A stretch of DNA of 58,740 nt from Clostridiales bacterium (GCA_021202925.1 JAJQCD010000031.1:1-58740), one strand, 5' to 3'; shown: positions 17,608 to 27,576, counted from the first letter of the stretch. Notes: a model not told the origin generated them from the sequence alone. Translations and numbers: made by a program.

Positions 17608-18858
17608 TTGACGGAACTGAAAAGTCTGCGGATGAAATTTGTACTGTATCATATGCTGACTGTGACAGCAGTGATCGGTCTGGCGGTGACGGTTGGTCTG
17701 ACGGTGCTGCGACAGAATCTTTCGGAGGAGAGCAGCAAGGTGCTGGCGCGGGCAGCGGCCGGGGAGTTTTCCGAACAGATTTTTGATGTGACGCCTTATG
17801 TCCGCATCCCCTATTTTGCCCTGACGGTTGATTCGGGCGGGGAGGTCATTGTCATGGATGGCAGCTACAATTCCTTCCCGGAGGAGAATTTCCTGGAAAC
17901 AGTGGCGCTTCTGGGCGTATCGTCTCTTTCAGAGGAAGGAATTCTGCCGGATTATCATCTCCGGTATCTGCGGCTGTCCACACCGGGCGGGTATGTGCTG
18001 GCCTTCACGGATACATCTTATGAGGATTCGGTATGGGCGAATCTGACCAGAAATCTGTTGCTGATTGGCGCGGCGATGTGGGTCGGCCTTTTTGTCATGT
18101 CCTGGTTTTTTGCCCGCTGGGCAGTGCGCCCGGTGGAGGAATCCATTCAGAAACAGAAACAGTTTGTGGCGGACGCATCCCATGAACTGAAGACCCCGCT
18201 GACAGTCATACATGCAAATGCGGAGCTGATTGCGGGGCAGGCCAGGGGAATTTCCCCGGATATCGATAAGTGGCTGGGCAACCTGGATCAGGAGTGCCGG
18301 GAGATGCGGCATCTGATCGAAGAACTGATTCTTCTGGCGAGAAATGAGCGGATCGGGAGTGCGGTGCACAAGGAGAAACTGGATTTCAGTGAGCTGGTTA
18401 CAGAGTCTGTTCTGGAATTTGAACCGGTATTTTTCCAGAATGGCAGGGAGATTGACTGCGAGATCAGAGAGAATATCGCGGTGCGCGGCGATCGGGAGCA
18501 GCTGCACAGCCTGGTCAAGATTCTGCTCGATAACGCAGTGAAATATTCCGCGCCGGGAAGCCGGACAAAGCTGACGCTGGAAGCCACAGGCCGCAGGCGG
18601 GTGTGCCTTTCCGTGACGACGCCGGGAACGCCGCTCTCCAGGCAGGAGTGTAAGGATGTCTTCCGTCGATTCTACCGCGCGGAGGAGACAAGGCGGACGA
18701 AAGAAGGCTGCGGACTCGGCCTTTCGATTGCAGCCGGGATTGCCCGCAGCCATCACGCCAGGATTGAGGCGGATACCGTGTCCGAACTGGGAAACGAGGC
18801 GAATGTTTTCCAGGTCATTTTCCGTGGAAAGATCAGTGATATTCCTTTGGGAGAATAA
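17608..18858 (+). CDS. Sensor histidine kinase
   Basis: This is a two-transmembrane sensor kinase of about 416 residues. Helices lie at about 12-34 and 150-170 and flank an extracytoplasmic sensor of some 110 residues. The H-box DASHELKTPL has His192, and the N-, G1- (CGLGLSI) and ATP-lid regions are present, although the D/F box is degenerate (SVTTPGTPLS instead of DNGxGI). TTG at 17608 with GAGGGGG upstream is preferred. A GTG at 17587 overlaps the regulator's stop but has its purine stretch too close. It phosphorylates the regulator at 16916. Its last 26 bp overlap the convergent kinase gene. Confidence 0.88.
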   Translation: MTELKSLRMKFVLYHMLTVTAVIGLAVTVGLTVLRQNLSEESSKVLARAAAGEFSEQIFDVTPYVRIPYFALTVDSGGEVIVMDGSYNSFPEENFLETVALLGVSSLSEEGILPDYHLRYLRLSTPGGYVLAFTDTSYEDSVWANLTRNLLLIGAAMWVGLFVMSWFFARWAVRPVEESIQKQKQFVADASHELKTPLTVIHANAELIAGQARGISPDIDKWLGNLDQECREMRHLIEELILLARNERIGSAVHKEKLDFSELVTESVLEFEPVFFQNGREIDCEIRENIAVRGDREQLHSLVKILLDNAVKYSAPGSRTKLTLEATGRRRVCLSVTTPGTPLSRQECKDVFRRFYRAEETRRTKEGCGLGLSIAAGIARSHHARIEADTVSELGNEANVFQVIFRGKISDIPLGE

Positions 18859-19864
18859 CCGTGAAGGAAGACCCCAGATCCGGTTTGCTTTCCACAAAAA
18901 TTTCTCCATTGCAGAGTGTTACAATTTTCTTTACCAGGGCAAGCCCCAGTCCGTTTCCCTGAATATTGCGGCTGCTTTCCGCCTGAAAGAATTTCTCAAA
19001 GATACGGGACTGGACTTCCTCGGTCATACCAATGCCGGTGTCGCGAAATACGATGCGGATATCGTCTTTTCCGTCGATCATCCAGATGGAGATGACGCCT
19101 CCCGGCTGAGTGAATTTGATGGCATTGGACAGAAGATTGACCCAGATCTGGATAATCAAATCTTTATTTCCATAATATGGGGTTTCCGGAAGGATCAGAT
19201 CCATATTCAGGGATCGTGCGCTCCAGAGTGTTTCCATGCTCAGTACGACCTGACGAATCTGTTCATCCAGGGGAAAAAGCTCTTTCTTTGAAACAATTTC
19301 CGCATTTTCCAGTTTGGAAAGCATCAGAATATTTCCGGTCAGAATGGAAAGCTGCCTGCAGCTTTTGGAGATACGTTCTGCATACTGTTTTTGCTCTGCC
19401 GTCAGTGAGGTACAAAGAAGCAGGGAGGCGTATCCGTCCATGGCGGCCAGCGGCGTTTTGAATTCATGGGAAACACTCTGAACGAAGTCAGATTGCAGGA
19501 GTTCGGTGGAATTCAGTTCGGTCACCATTTTGTTGAAGTTGATATTGACATCATGCATCCAGAGACCGGGATTGTCTTCCGGAAGGCGAACGGAAAAATC
19601 GCCGGAGGCAACCTGTTCCATGGATTGGGTGAGAAGACGCAGCGGAGCAAAGAGCTTGCGGGTAACAATAGCTGTCAGGACAATGGCGATCGAAAAAGAG
19701 GACATAATCGTTCCGAACAGCGTCATCCAGGGAATGGGCTGCGTATGCTGAATGATTCCCAGCTGTTCCATGAGATAGACGGCTCCGGCAGATGAGAACA
19801 GCCCGATGTGAAGAGTAACAAACAGGGTAATAATCAGCCAGCCAAACAGCTTAAATACTTTCAT
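18833..19864 (-). CDS. Sensor histidine kinase (second system)
   Basis: This 343-residue kinase has two N-terminal helices (about 9-31 and 48-68) with only a short loop between them, then a HAMP domain (about 70-120). The H-box SVSHEFKTPL has His133, and the ATPase domain contains NLLSNAIKF, FRDTGIGM and GNGLGLALVKKIV. The short sensor loop suggests sensing in or near the membrane, or through partner proteins. It overlaps its regulator gene by 14 bp and so is coupled to it. Confidence 0.9.
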   Translation of the reverse strand: MKVFKLFGWLIITLFVTLHIGLFSSAGAVYLMEQLGIIQHTQPIPWMTLFGTIMSSFSIAIVLTAIVTRKLFAPLRLLTQSMEQVASGDFSVRLPEDNPGLWMHDVNINFNKMVTELNSTELLQSDFVQSVSHEFKTPLAAMDGYASLLLCTSLTAEQKQYAERISKSCRQLSILTGNILMLSKLENAEIVSKKELFPLDEQIRQVVLSMETLWSARSLNMDLILPETPYYGNKDLIIQIWVNLLSNAIKFTQPGGVISIWMIDGKDDIRIVFRDTGIGMTEEVQSRIFEKFFQAESSRNIQGNGLGLALVKKIVTLCNGEIFVESKPDLGSSFTVILPKEYH

Positions 19865-20540
19865 GCTTTTTAATCACCGCCTTATATCCAAGACCACGAA
19901 TGGTCATGATTTCAAAATCAGGGTTGTTCTGAAATTTCCGGCGCAGACGGTTGATGTGGACGTCGATGGTCTGCAGTTCGGAATCGCTGTCCGGCCCCCA
20001 GATTTCATCCATCAGCTGCATGCGGGTAAAGATCTTGTCCGGGTAAGAGAGCAGCTTAAAAAGAAGATAAAATTCCTTTTGCGGCGGAGTCACGGATTCT
20101 CCATTATGGGTAATCGTGAGCGCGTCAGAATCCAGAACGGTTTCGCCGATTTGTATCCGTTTTTGTGAAAGGATATTGGCACGGCGAAGCAGAGCCCGAA
20201 TCCGCAGAAGCAGCTCGTTTAAGTCGATGGGCTTTGTCATATAATCATCGGTTCCGAGTGCAAAGCCCTTACTTTTGGACATAAAATCATCTTTGGCCGT
20301 AATAATCAGAATCGGAATCGTCGGATTCTGCCAGCGGAGCAGGCGCACAAATTCATAGCCGTCCATCTCCGGCATCATGATGTCGGTCAGGATCATGTCA
20401 ATGTGTTCGTTGTCCAGGATATCAAAGGCCTTCTGTCCGTTTGTGGCCTGTGCGACCTCAAATCCTTCCTTTGTTAAAAAGATATTGTAGAGATTCAGCA
20501 GAGATTCGTCGTCCTCGGCAATGAGAATACGGATCTTCAT
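19851..20540 (-). CDS. OmpR-family response regulator (second system)
   Basis: This 229-residue regulator has a receiver with Asp10-Asp11, acceptor Asp53 (MILTDIMMPEMDG) and Lys in DDYMTKPI, followed by a winged helix (EIMTIRGLGYKAV at the end). It is divergent from the RND efflux operon across 242 bp that contain GGTTCAT direct repeats. The pair probably controls that operon. Confidence 0.92.
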   Translation of the reverse strand: MKIRILIAEDDESLLNLYNIFLTKEGFEVAQATNGQKAFDILDNEHIDMILTDIMMPEMDGYEFVRLLRWQNPTIPILIITAKDDFMSKSKGFALGTDDYMTKPIDLNELLLRIRALLRRANILSQKRIQIGETVLDSDALTITHNGESVTPPQKEFYLLFKLLSYPDKIFTRMQLMDEIWGPDSDSELQTIDVHINRLRRKFQNNPDFEIMTIRGLGYKAVIKKHESI

Positions 20541-20663
20541 TTGTCAGTCCTCCTTGTTAAAATTCGTGAATATCAATAGCCCTGAACCTGATTATATTTT
20601 ATCACAATGAATCAGGCATGAACAGAGGCGGCTTTTTTGTGAAAAAAATGTGATTTCATTTCA

Positions 20664-20692
20664 GGTTCATCTTCGATTTAATTATGGTTCAT
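20664..20692. promoter_or_regulatory. GGTTCAT direct repeats, 22-bp period
   Basis: GGTTCAT occurs at 20664-20670 and again at 20686-20692, exactly 22 bp apart (two turns), followed by a further GGTTGGAT. The site lies between the divergent regulator and the efflux operon. The spacing fits an OmpR-type regulator. Confidence 0.4.
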
Positions 20693-20782
20693 GGTTGGAT
20701 GCTAGGATAGGATTCGTAATAAAAGAAACGCATTCAGACAGCGGCGAATGCTGAAAAGAGAAAGAAGCAGGAAGGAGATTTT

Positions 20783-21907
20783 ATGAAAAAGCGAACAATG
20801 ATCCTCTTGGGTGCTATTGTTGTGGTTTTAGGTTTGGCGATTGCGTCACGCCTGTTGAATAACACCCCGTTTGCGGATGCGGTTGCGGATTCAGTTGTGG
20901 AGGTAACCAGGCCGGAGATAAGGGATATCAGTCTGATTACTGGCCTTGTTGGTACAGTGGAACCGGAAGATGTGGTTTATATTTACCCGAAGGTATCCGG
21001 AGAGGTGCGGGAGGTTTATATCAAAGCGGGTGAGGTGGTGCATGAGGGAGACGCCATCTGTGAGGTTGATACCAAACAGGTGGAGAACGCAAAGAACTCA
21101 CTGGATGCGGCGGCGCTTGCTCTCAGCCAGGCTCAGGATGATCTGGCGCGGCAGTCGGTTCTCTATGCGGGCGGCGGGATTTCCGAACAGACCTATAAGC
21201 AGTATCAGGATGCGGTTGCTTCGGCGCAGATTTCATACAATGACGCGAAAGTAAATTATGACAATCAGATTTCCTACAGTCAGTTTGTGGCTCCGATTAC
21301 CGGACTGGTGGAGGTATGCAATATTGAAAAATTTGATCAGGTTACCACAAGTGATCTGCTCTGTGTCATTTCCGGCCAGGGCGCCCGTGTGGTTTCGTTT
21401 TATGTGACGGAGCGTGTAAAAAATCAGCTTCGGGAGGGTGATCTGATCACGGTGGAAAAGGATGGAGAGGATTACGAGGGAACCATTCAGGAAGTCAGCG
21501 TGATGGCGGATACGGATACCGGACTGTTTAAGATTAAGGCCCGCATGGATGAGAGCATGGATGAGTATGTGTTGCCGACCGGCTCGTCGGTGAAGCTGTA
21601 TGTGACGTCTCAGAGCGTCCACAATGTCATGGCGATTCCGGTAGATTCGGTTTACTATGACGGTGGACTTTCTTATGTCTATACCTACGATGCGGATGGC
21701 AGCATCATCCATAAGGTTCAGGTAGAAACCGGACTCTACGATTCGGAGTGGATTGAAATTCAGTCGGGGCTTGACTATGAGGATCAGGTGCTGACAACCT
21801 GGAGTTCAGAGCTTGGCGAAGGAGCCTCTGTCCGTTTGAAGGAGTCTGCTGTGAGCGGGGAGGAAGAGACGGCGTCAGGAAATGAGTCGGCCGGTACGGC
21901 AGAGTAA
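20783..21907 (+). CDS. RND/HlyD-type efflux adaptor subunit
   Basis: This 374-residue membrane-fusion protein has an N-terminal membrane helix (ILLGAIVVVLGLAIASRLL) and a lipoyl-like barrel half (VYIYPKVSGEVREVYIKAGEVVHEGDAICEV). A short alpha hairpin with coiled coil follows (about 95-145), then the returning lipoyl half (YSQFVAPITGLVEV), beta barrel and membrane-proximal domain. It links the inner-membrane pump at 21922 to the TolC-like proteins. It is the first gene of a four-gene operon with AAGGAG before its ATG. Confidence 0.9.
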   Translation: MKKRTMILLGAIVVVLGLAIASRLLNNTPFADAVADSVVEVTRPEIRDISLITGLVGTVEPEDVVYIYPKVSGEVREVYIKAGEVVHEGDAICEVDTKQVENAKNSLDAAALALSQAQDDLARQSVLYAGGGISEQTYKQYQDAVASAQISYNDAKVNYDNQISYSQFVAPITGLVEVCNIEKFDQVTTSDLLCVISGQGARVVSFYVTERVKNQLREGDLITVEKDGEDYEGTIQEVSVMADTDTGLFKIKARMDESMDEYVLPTGSSVKLYVTSQSVHNVMAIPVDSVYYDGGLSYVYTYDADGSIIHKVQVETGLYDSEWIEIQSGLDYEDQVLTTWSSELGEGASVRLKESAVSGEEETASGNESAGTAE

Positions 21908-21921
21908 AGGAGGAATACGCG

Positions 21922-24900
21922 ATGGGAATTACAAAATTTGTTCTCAGACGACCGGTTACAGCGGTTTTAAGTATTCTCTGTCTGATCGTGTTCGGTTTTC
22001 AGTCGATTACGGGCATGTCCATGGAACTGATGCCGGATATGGATATGTCGATGATGATCATTATGACGACCTACGATGGCGCGAGCCCGGAGGATGTCAG
22101 CGAACTGGTCACAAAACCGATTGAGGACGCAGTCAGTACGCTGTCTGGGCTGGATACGATTTCTTCCACCTCAAGCGAAGAATCATCCATGATCATGCTG
22201 GAATATGAGTACGGAACAGATATGGATGAAGCGTATGATGATCTGAAGAAAAAAGTCGATCAGGTGTCGAACATGGAACTGCCGGACGACTGTGATACAC
22301 CGACCATTATTGAGATGAATTCGGATTCCGGATCTGATATGACGCTGGTGATCGATAATGCGTCACAGGACAGTCTGTATAACTATGTGGATAATGATAT
22401 CCTGCCGGAGTTTGAAAAGCTTTCCGACGTCGCGGAGGCAACGATCCGCGGCGGTTCAGAGGAGTATATCCGGGTGGAACTGATCGAGGAAAAAATGGAT
22501 CAGTACGGGGTGACGATGTCATCGATCGCGAGCGATATCGCGGCGGCCGATCTCTCTTATCCGGCCGGAACGACGAAGGTAGGAAGTCAGGAACTGTCGG
22601 TGTCGACCAAAATGAATTATGACACGGAGGAGCTGCTGGCTGAGATTCCGCTTTCCACATCCGGCAGCGGCATCGTTTACCTGGAGGATGTTGCCAATAT
22701 CTACCGTGCCACGGATGAGGCGGACAGTATTGCGCATTACAATGGAGAGGATACCATTTCGATTTCCATATCCAAACAGCAGAGTTCAACCGCGATTTCC
22801 CTGTCAAATCAGGTCAAACAGACGATCAATACCCTGATGCAGGAGGATCCGGATCTGACCATTACCATCATCGATGACAGCGCGGATTCGATTCAGTCGT
22901 CGTTAAAGTCAGTGGCGTTTACGATGATACTGGCAATGGTGATTTCCATGGTGGTGATCTGGCTTTTCTTTGGCGATATCAAGGCGTCTCTGATCGTCGG
23001 CAGTTCGATCCCGGTGTCCATCCTGGCTGCCCTGATCTGTATGGGACTCAGGGGAATGACGATGAACGTCATCACATTGGTCGCGATGACGCTGGGCGTC
23101 GGCATGATGGTGGATAACTCGATCGTTGTGCTGGAAAGCTGTTTCCGTGTGACCGGCAGCCGCAAGGGCGGCGTGATTGAGTATATGAAGGATGCGCTGG
23201 AAGGCACGAATATCGTGGGCGCTTCTGTTATGGCGTCTACGGTGACGACATGCGTGGTGTTCCTGCCTCTGGCGATGCTGACGGGCATGACCGGACAGAT
23301 GCTCGGCCCGCTGGGCTATACGATTGTGTTCTGTATGGTGGCATCTCTGTTATCGGCTGTTGCGGTCGTTCCGCTTTGCTACATGTTGTACCGTCCGAAG
23401 GAAAAGGAACAGGCGCCGTTGTCCGGCCCGATCGTGGATCTGCAAAATGCTTATCGAAAAATCATGAGGGTAGTTCTTCCGAAGCGGAAGCTGGTGATTC
23501 TGATCTCTGTTCTGCTTTTGTTTGCTTCGTTTGGGCTGGCCACACAGCTGGATACGGAACTGATGGCGTCGGATGATACCGGCGAGGTTTCCATCAGCAT
23601 CGAGACACGGCCAGGTCTGGAAACAGAAAAAGTAGATGAGATTGCAAAGCAGGTAGAAGACATTATTACACAGCATGAGGATCTGGACAGCTATATGACT
23701 TCCGGAGGCGGCGGGGGAGTTATGGGCGGCGACGATGTGTCGATTACCGCTTATCTGAAGGATGACCGGAAGATGGAGACGACGGAGGTGGCGACACAGT
23801 GGAAATCGGAACTGCAGGATATCGTAGACTGCAATATTACGGTTGACGTCAGTGGTTCCATGAGCGGAATGTCGTCCTTTGGCGAAAGTTTTGAGACCAT
23901 CCTGATGGGCGCGGACTATGACGAAGTCAAAGAGGTTACGGATAAGATTGTTGAGGAATTGAAAACCCGTCCGGAAGTGGCCAAGGTTCATTCGGACGCG
24001 GAAAATTCGAGTCCGGTGATCGAGATTACGGTCGATGCAGTGAAAGCGAAAGCCTATGGGCTGACGGCCTCGGAGATCGGCAGCTATATGAGCGGAATTG
24101 TAGATGGGACTGAGGCGACGGAACTGGACATCGATGGCGACAGCGTGACGGTAAATGTGGAATATCCGGAGGGAAGCTATGATACGCTGGATCAGATCAC
24201 AGGCGTGACGATCCCGACCTCCAGCGGAAGCTCGGTGCTTCTGACGGATGTCGCAACGGTGGAGTTCGTGGACAGTCCGGCATCCATTACCAGAGAGGAT
24301 AAGCAGTACAAGATTACGATTTCCGCGGACTTTACGGATGTGGCAGATGAACAGACGCAGATGCTGCTCAATCAGGAGGTCGTGACGCCCAACCTGACGG
24401 CTACGGTCAGCACCGGAATCAATTCCATGGATCAGTCCATGAATGAAGAATTTCAGGCATTGGGAGGTGCAATCGCACTGGCGGTTTTCCTGGTATTTGT
24501 TGTGATGGCGATGCAGTTTGAATCGCCGAAATTCTCCCTGATGGTGATGGTAACGATTCCGTTCTCTCTGATCGGTGCGTTTGGTATGCTGTGGCTGGCG
24601 GACAGCGCGATCAGTATGATTTCTCTGGTTGGTTTTCTGATGCTGATCGGTACGGTTGTGAACTCCGGTATTCTCTATGTGGATACGGTAAACCAGTACC
24701 GGGCGGATATGGATCGGGATACGGCGCTGATTGAAGCAGGAGCGACCCGTATGCGTCCGATCCTGATGACAACGATGACAACGGTATTTTCGATGATTCC
24801 GACCGCGATCGGTCTGGGAAGCTCCGGTAGTACGACGAGGGGCGTGGCACTCGTGAACATCGGCGGTCTGACTGCGTCAACGATCTTAAGCCTGCTGCTT

Positions 24901-25065
24901 TTGCCGTCGTTCTACAGCCTGCTGAGCAGAAACCTCGATGATGAGAGAAAGGCGGAAGAAAAGAAGCTGAAGAAGATGCAGGAACAGTCCAGACGGAACG
25001 AGGAACGGAGAGCGAAGCGGGAAGAACGCAGAGCAAAACGAGAGAGTCGGAAGAAGGGGGAGTGA
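21922..25065 (+). CDS. RND efflux pump (AcrB/MMPL-HAE type)
   Basis: This 1047-residue pump has the RND layout of twelve helices: TM1 near residues 10-30, a large porter loop, TM2-6 about 330-500, a second loop, and TM8-12 about 850-1015. The N-terminus RRPVTAVLSILCLIVFG is typical of AcrB-like permeases. TM4 carries GVGMMVDNSIVVLE, the proton-relay Asp region. It would export hydrophobic or amphipathic compounds using the proton gradient. The Lys/Arg-rich tail (about 1020-1047) is highly charged. It is flanked by its adaptor and two TolC-like genes. Confidence 0.93.
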   Translation: MGITKFVLRRPVTAVLSILCLIVFGFQSITGMSMELMPDMDMSMMIIMTTYDGASPEDVSELVTKPIEDAVSTLSGLDTISSTSSEESSMIMLEYEYGTDMDEAYDDLKKKVDQVSNMELPDDCDTPTIIEMNSDSGSDMTLVIDNASQDSLYNYVDNDILPEFEKLSDVAEATIRGGSEEYIRVELIEEKMDQYGVTMSSIASDIAAADLSYPAGTTKVGSQELSVSTKMNYDTEELLAEIPLSTSGSGIVYLEDVANIYRATDEADSIAHYNGEDTISISISKQQSSTAISLSNQVKQTINTLMQEDPDLTITIIDDSADSIQSSLKSVAFTMILAMVISMVVIWLFFGDIKASLIVGSSIPVSILAALICMGLRGMTMNVITLVAMTLGVGMMVDNSIVVLESCFRVTGSRKGGVIEYMKDALEGTNIVGASVMASTVTTCVVFLPLAMLTGMTGQMLGPLGYTIVFCMVASLLSAVAVVPLCYMLYRPKEKEQAPLSGPIVDLQNAYRKIMRVVLPKRKLVILISVLLLFASFGLATQLDTELMASDDTGEVSISIETRPGLETEKVDEIAKQVEDIITQHEDLDSYMTSGGGGGVMGGDDVSITAYLKDDRKMETTEVATQWKSELQDIVDCNITVDVSGSMSGMSSFGESFETILMGADYDEVKEVTDKIVEELKTRPEVAKVHSDAENSSPVIEITVDAVKAKAYGLTASEIGSYMSGIVDGTEATELDIDGDSVTVNVEYPEGSYDTLDQITGVTIPTSSGSSVLLTDVATVEFVDSPASITREDKQYKITISADFTDVADEQTQMLLNQEVVTPNLTATVSTGINSMDQSMNEEFQALGGAIALAVFLVFVVMAMQFESPKFSLMVMVTIPFSLIGAFGMLWLADSAISMISLVGFLMLIGTVVNSGILYVDTVNQYRADMDRDTALIEAGATRMRPILMTTMTTVFSMIPTAIGLGSSGSTTRGVALVNIGGLTASTILSLLLLPSFYSLLSRNLDDERKAEEKKLKKMQEQSRRNEERRAKREERRAKRESRKKGE

Positions 25066-25070
25066 GATGT

Positions 25071-26222
25071 ATGAAACGGAAGGTTTGCATGTGTGGTATT
25101 CTGGCATGTGTCATGGGGATTTCGGTCCCCATGGCCGCCCTGGCCTCCAGTCCGGAGTTTTCCCGGACCCAGGAGGAGTGGGAGCGCCTTCAGGATAATA
25201 TCCTGGAATATGAAGAAATCGCAGATCTGATTCATGAGTACAATGTAACGGTCCAGAATAATCAGTACGAGTATCAGCAGTTTCTCAACGATTATGGTAC
25301 GACGAGAACGGATGTCTCGAATGAATATCTGAAGCTGGCGAGTGATCTGGAATCGAGCAAGAGCGGAGGCGATACTGCGTCGGAGAAGGTCAGCGACCTG
25401 CAGCTGGAGTTGCAGGCGAAGAGTCTGAGGGAACAGGCGGATGATAACATTGAGGACAGCCATACTTATTACCTGACCTACGAACAGGCAGAGGATAATC
25501 TGGCCATGTCGGCACAGTCGAAATTCATTGCATACTATGACTATCAGCTGCAGCTGGACGAGGCGGAGGCGACGCAGCAGACGCTGGAGGATGCTTACAA
25601 CCTGATGGTTTTAAAACAGCAGGCCGGCACGGCGACGCAGGCGGAGGTTCTCACTGCACTGGAAGCGGTGCAAACGCAGGATAATACAGAAGAAACCTTA
25701 AGACAGCAGATCGAGAGTACACGTCAGTCTCTGATTGTGATGCTCGGCTGGAATGGAAGCGATGAACCGGAGATCCGGGATCTTCCGGCAGTGGACTTGA
25801 GTGCGATGGAGACGATTGATCTGGAGGCAGATCAGGAGAGCGCGGTAGAAAATAATTATACCCTGCAGATCAATCAGCGTAAATATGAAAATGCAGCGAC
25901 AGATGCCAGACGGGATGACCTGGCAAAGACGATTGAGTCCAATCGCAAAAATATCCGCGTGTCTGTTGCCAGCGCATACCAGTCTTTGCAGACATCCAGA
26001 CTGTCTTATGAGCAGGCAGTATCGGACCAGATCGCCGCATCGAGGGATCTGGAACTGGCGCAGCAGAAGTGGAATGCCGGTATGATCACGCAGTATGAGT
26101 GGAATGAGTACAGCGTGACAGCAGAGACGAAGGAACTGGCCGTGCGCCGGGCGGAGATTGATCTGCTGCAGGCGTATGAAACCTATCAGTGGTATGTGAA
26201 TGGGTTGGCGTCTGCGGAATAG
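25071..26222 (+). CDS. TolC-like protein 1, helical, barrel-less
   Basis: This 383-residue exported protein has a signal peptide (MKRKVCMCGILACVMGISVP, cleavage near ALASS). It is almost entirely long heptad-rich helices, with two internally similar halves as in TolC-family proteins (SLRQQIESTRQSLIVMLGW-type segments; YETYQWYVNG at the end). The beta-hairpin segments that form the outer-membrane barrel in E. coli TolC are not evident: the helices are joined by short Gly/Ser-rich links such as SSKSGGDTASEK. It is also about 100 residues shorter. It probably acts with the RND pump in the cell wall rather than in an outer membrane. ATG 25071 is preferred over a GTG at 25062. Confidence 0.8.
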   Translation: MKRKVCMCGILACVMGISVPMAALASSPEFSRTQEEWERLQDNILEYEEIADLIHEYNVTVQNNQYEYQQFLNDYGTTRTDVSNEYLKLASDLESSKSGGDTASEKVSDLQLELQAKSLREQADDNIEDSHTYYLTYEQAEDNLAMSAQSKFIAYYDYQLQLDEAEATQQTLEDAYNLMVLKQQAGTATQAEVLTALEAVQTQDNTEETLRQQIESTRQSLIVMLGWNGSDEPEIRDLPAVDLSAMETIDLEADQESAVENNYTLQINQRKYENAATDARRDDLAKTIESNRKNIRVSVASAYQSLQTSRLSYEQAVSDQIAASRDLELAQQKWNAGMITQYEWNEYSVTAETKELAVRRAEIDLLQAYETYQWYVNGLASAE

Positions 26223-26235
26223 GAGTGGTGATCGA

Positions 26236-27462
26236 ATGAAAATCCCTCACGGATATGGAATTTTTCAAAGAAAGGGAAGGAACAATATGGCCAGACGGGT
26301 GCTGATGGCGGCTCTGTCTCTTTGTTTGATATGTGTGGGTCTGCCATGTGTGCCGGGATGGGCGGCAACAGGAGACACAGTTTCTGACTATTATGACGCG
26401 GTGGATGGAAATCAGATATCGGAAGAACGGCTGAATGATTCGGTGATCGATTATGATGAACTGGGCAGTCTGATCCATCTTTACAACGCAGACGTGCAGG
26501 AACTGACGGACAGTACGGAGCGGACACGTGCTGATTATGTGCAGATTCGCGATACGCTGGAGGCGGAGGGAGAGAGTGCGCAGAGAAAAAAGCAGGCGGC
26601 GAAGGATGACGGGGAGACGGAGGATTATGCGGAGTATTCCGGTTATCAGTCTGTGTACCAGTCCGCAGTGAAAAGCTACAACGATATGATCGGGAGGCTG
26701 GACAGCTATTACAGCAATAAATCAAGACTGTCCCTGGAAAGGCAGCTGACCCAGAGCGCGCAGAACCTGATGATTTCTTACTGGTCTGCGTCTTTGCAGG
26801 CGGATTACGCAGATAAGACCGAAGAATTGTACCAGAGTCTTTATGAAGATACCGTCACGAAACGGAGCGCTGGTCTGGCGACGGAACAGGACGTCCTGAC
26901 GGCATATAACAGTCAGCTTTCCATGAGTGCGTCGTCGGAAACCGCGTCGGAGAACGCAAAAGAGGTTTATCAGAACCTTTGTCTGCTTCTTGGAGTGGAT
27001 GCGGAGGGAAGTATGACAATCGGCGAAATTCCGGCTGTTGAGGAGGATTTCTTAAGTGCACGGGATCTGGAAGCAGATATCAGTAAGGCAATTGATAACA
27101 ACGCGGATTTAATCAGCAAGAGAGCGACAGATTCCGGAGACACCTCTTCAACGAACAGGAAAAACCGCACCATTGCGGAATATGAGAATAAAATCCGCCT
27201 GAAGATGAACGATCTGTATGAGAGCATTCAGAGCGCACAGACCGCTTACACAGCGGCCGGAACCGGTTATTCGAGTGCGCAGATTACATGGAATAACGCC
27301 CAAAGCAAATACAATCTGGGGATGTTGTCCCGGTCAGAATATCTTGAGGAGGAAATGAATTACCTGCAGAAGGAGGCGAATGTTCAATCGGCGAAATTGA
27401 GCCTGCTGCAGGCTATCGAAACCTATCAGTGGGCGGTTCAGGGGATTGTGACGCTTGACTGA
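26236..27462 (+). CDS. TolC-like protein 2
   Basis: This is a paralogue of the preceding gene, about 408 residues from ATG 26236 (AGGAG upstream) or 391 from ATG 26287 (AAGGA upstream), which would give a cleaner signal peptide MARRVLMAALSLCLICVGLP. The mature part is helical with the same ending (IETYQWAVQGI) and the same MLSRSEYLEEE-type helix before it. Again no barrel strands are recognisable. Two different subunits suggest a hetero-oligomeric tunnel. It is the last gene of the efflux operon. Confidence 0.78.
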   Translation: MKIPHGYGIFQRKGRNNMARRVLMAALSLCLICVGLPCVPGWAATGDTVSDYYDAVDGNQISEERLNDSVIDYDELGSLIHLYNADVQELTDSTERTRADYVQIRDTLEAEGESAQRKKQAAKDDGETEDYAEYSGYQSVYQSAVKSYNDMIGRLDSYYSNKSRLSLERQLTQSAQNLMISYWSASLQADYADKTEELYQSLYEDTVTKRSAGLATEQDVLTAYNSQLSMSASSETASENAKEVYQNLCLLLGVDAEGSMTIGEIPAVEEDFLSARDLEADISKAIDNNADLISKRATDSGDTSSTNRKNRTIAEYENKIRLKMNDLYESIQSAQTAYTAAGTGYSSAQITWNNAQSKYNLGMLSRSEYLEEEMNYLQKEANVQSAKLSLLQAIETYQWAVQGIVTLD

Positions 27463-27531
27463 CTGTTTGCCGGTTATCCTTATGTGACGTGTCTGAAGTG
27501 ACAGGAATTTAACCTGGATTTCACAATTCCT

Positions 27532-27560
27532 TTGCATTTTGCCTTTCTGTGTGTTATGCT
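27532..27560 (+). promoter_or_regulatory. Sigma-A promoter of the Na/Pi cotransporter gene
   Basis: TTGCAT at 27532-27537 and TATGCT at 27555-27560 have a 17-bp spacer. Transcription would start near 27567, ten bases before a strong hairpin. Confidence 0.55.
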
Positions 27561-27576
27561 TTATGAAAAGCGCGTT

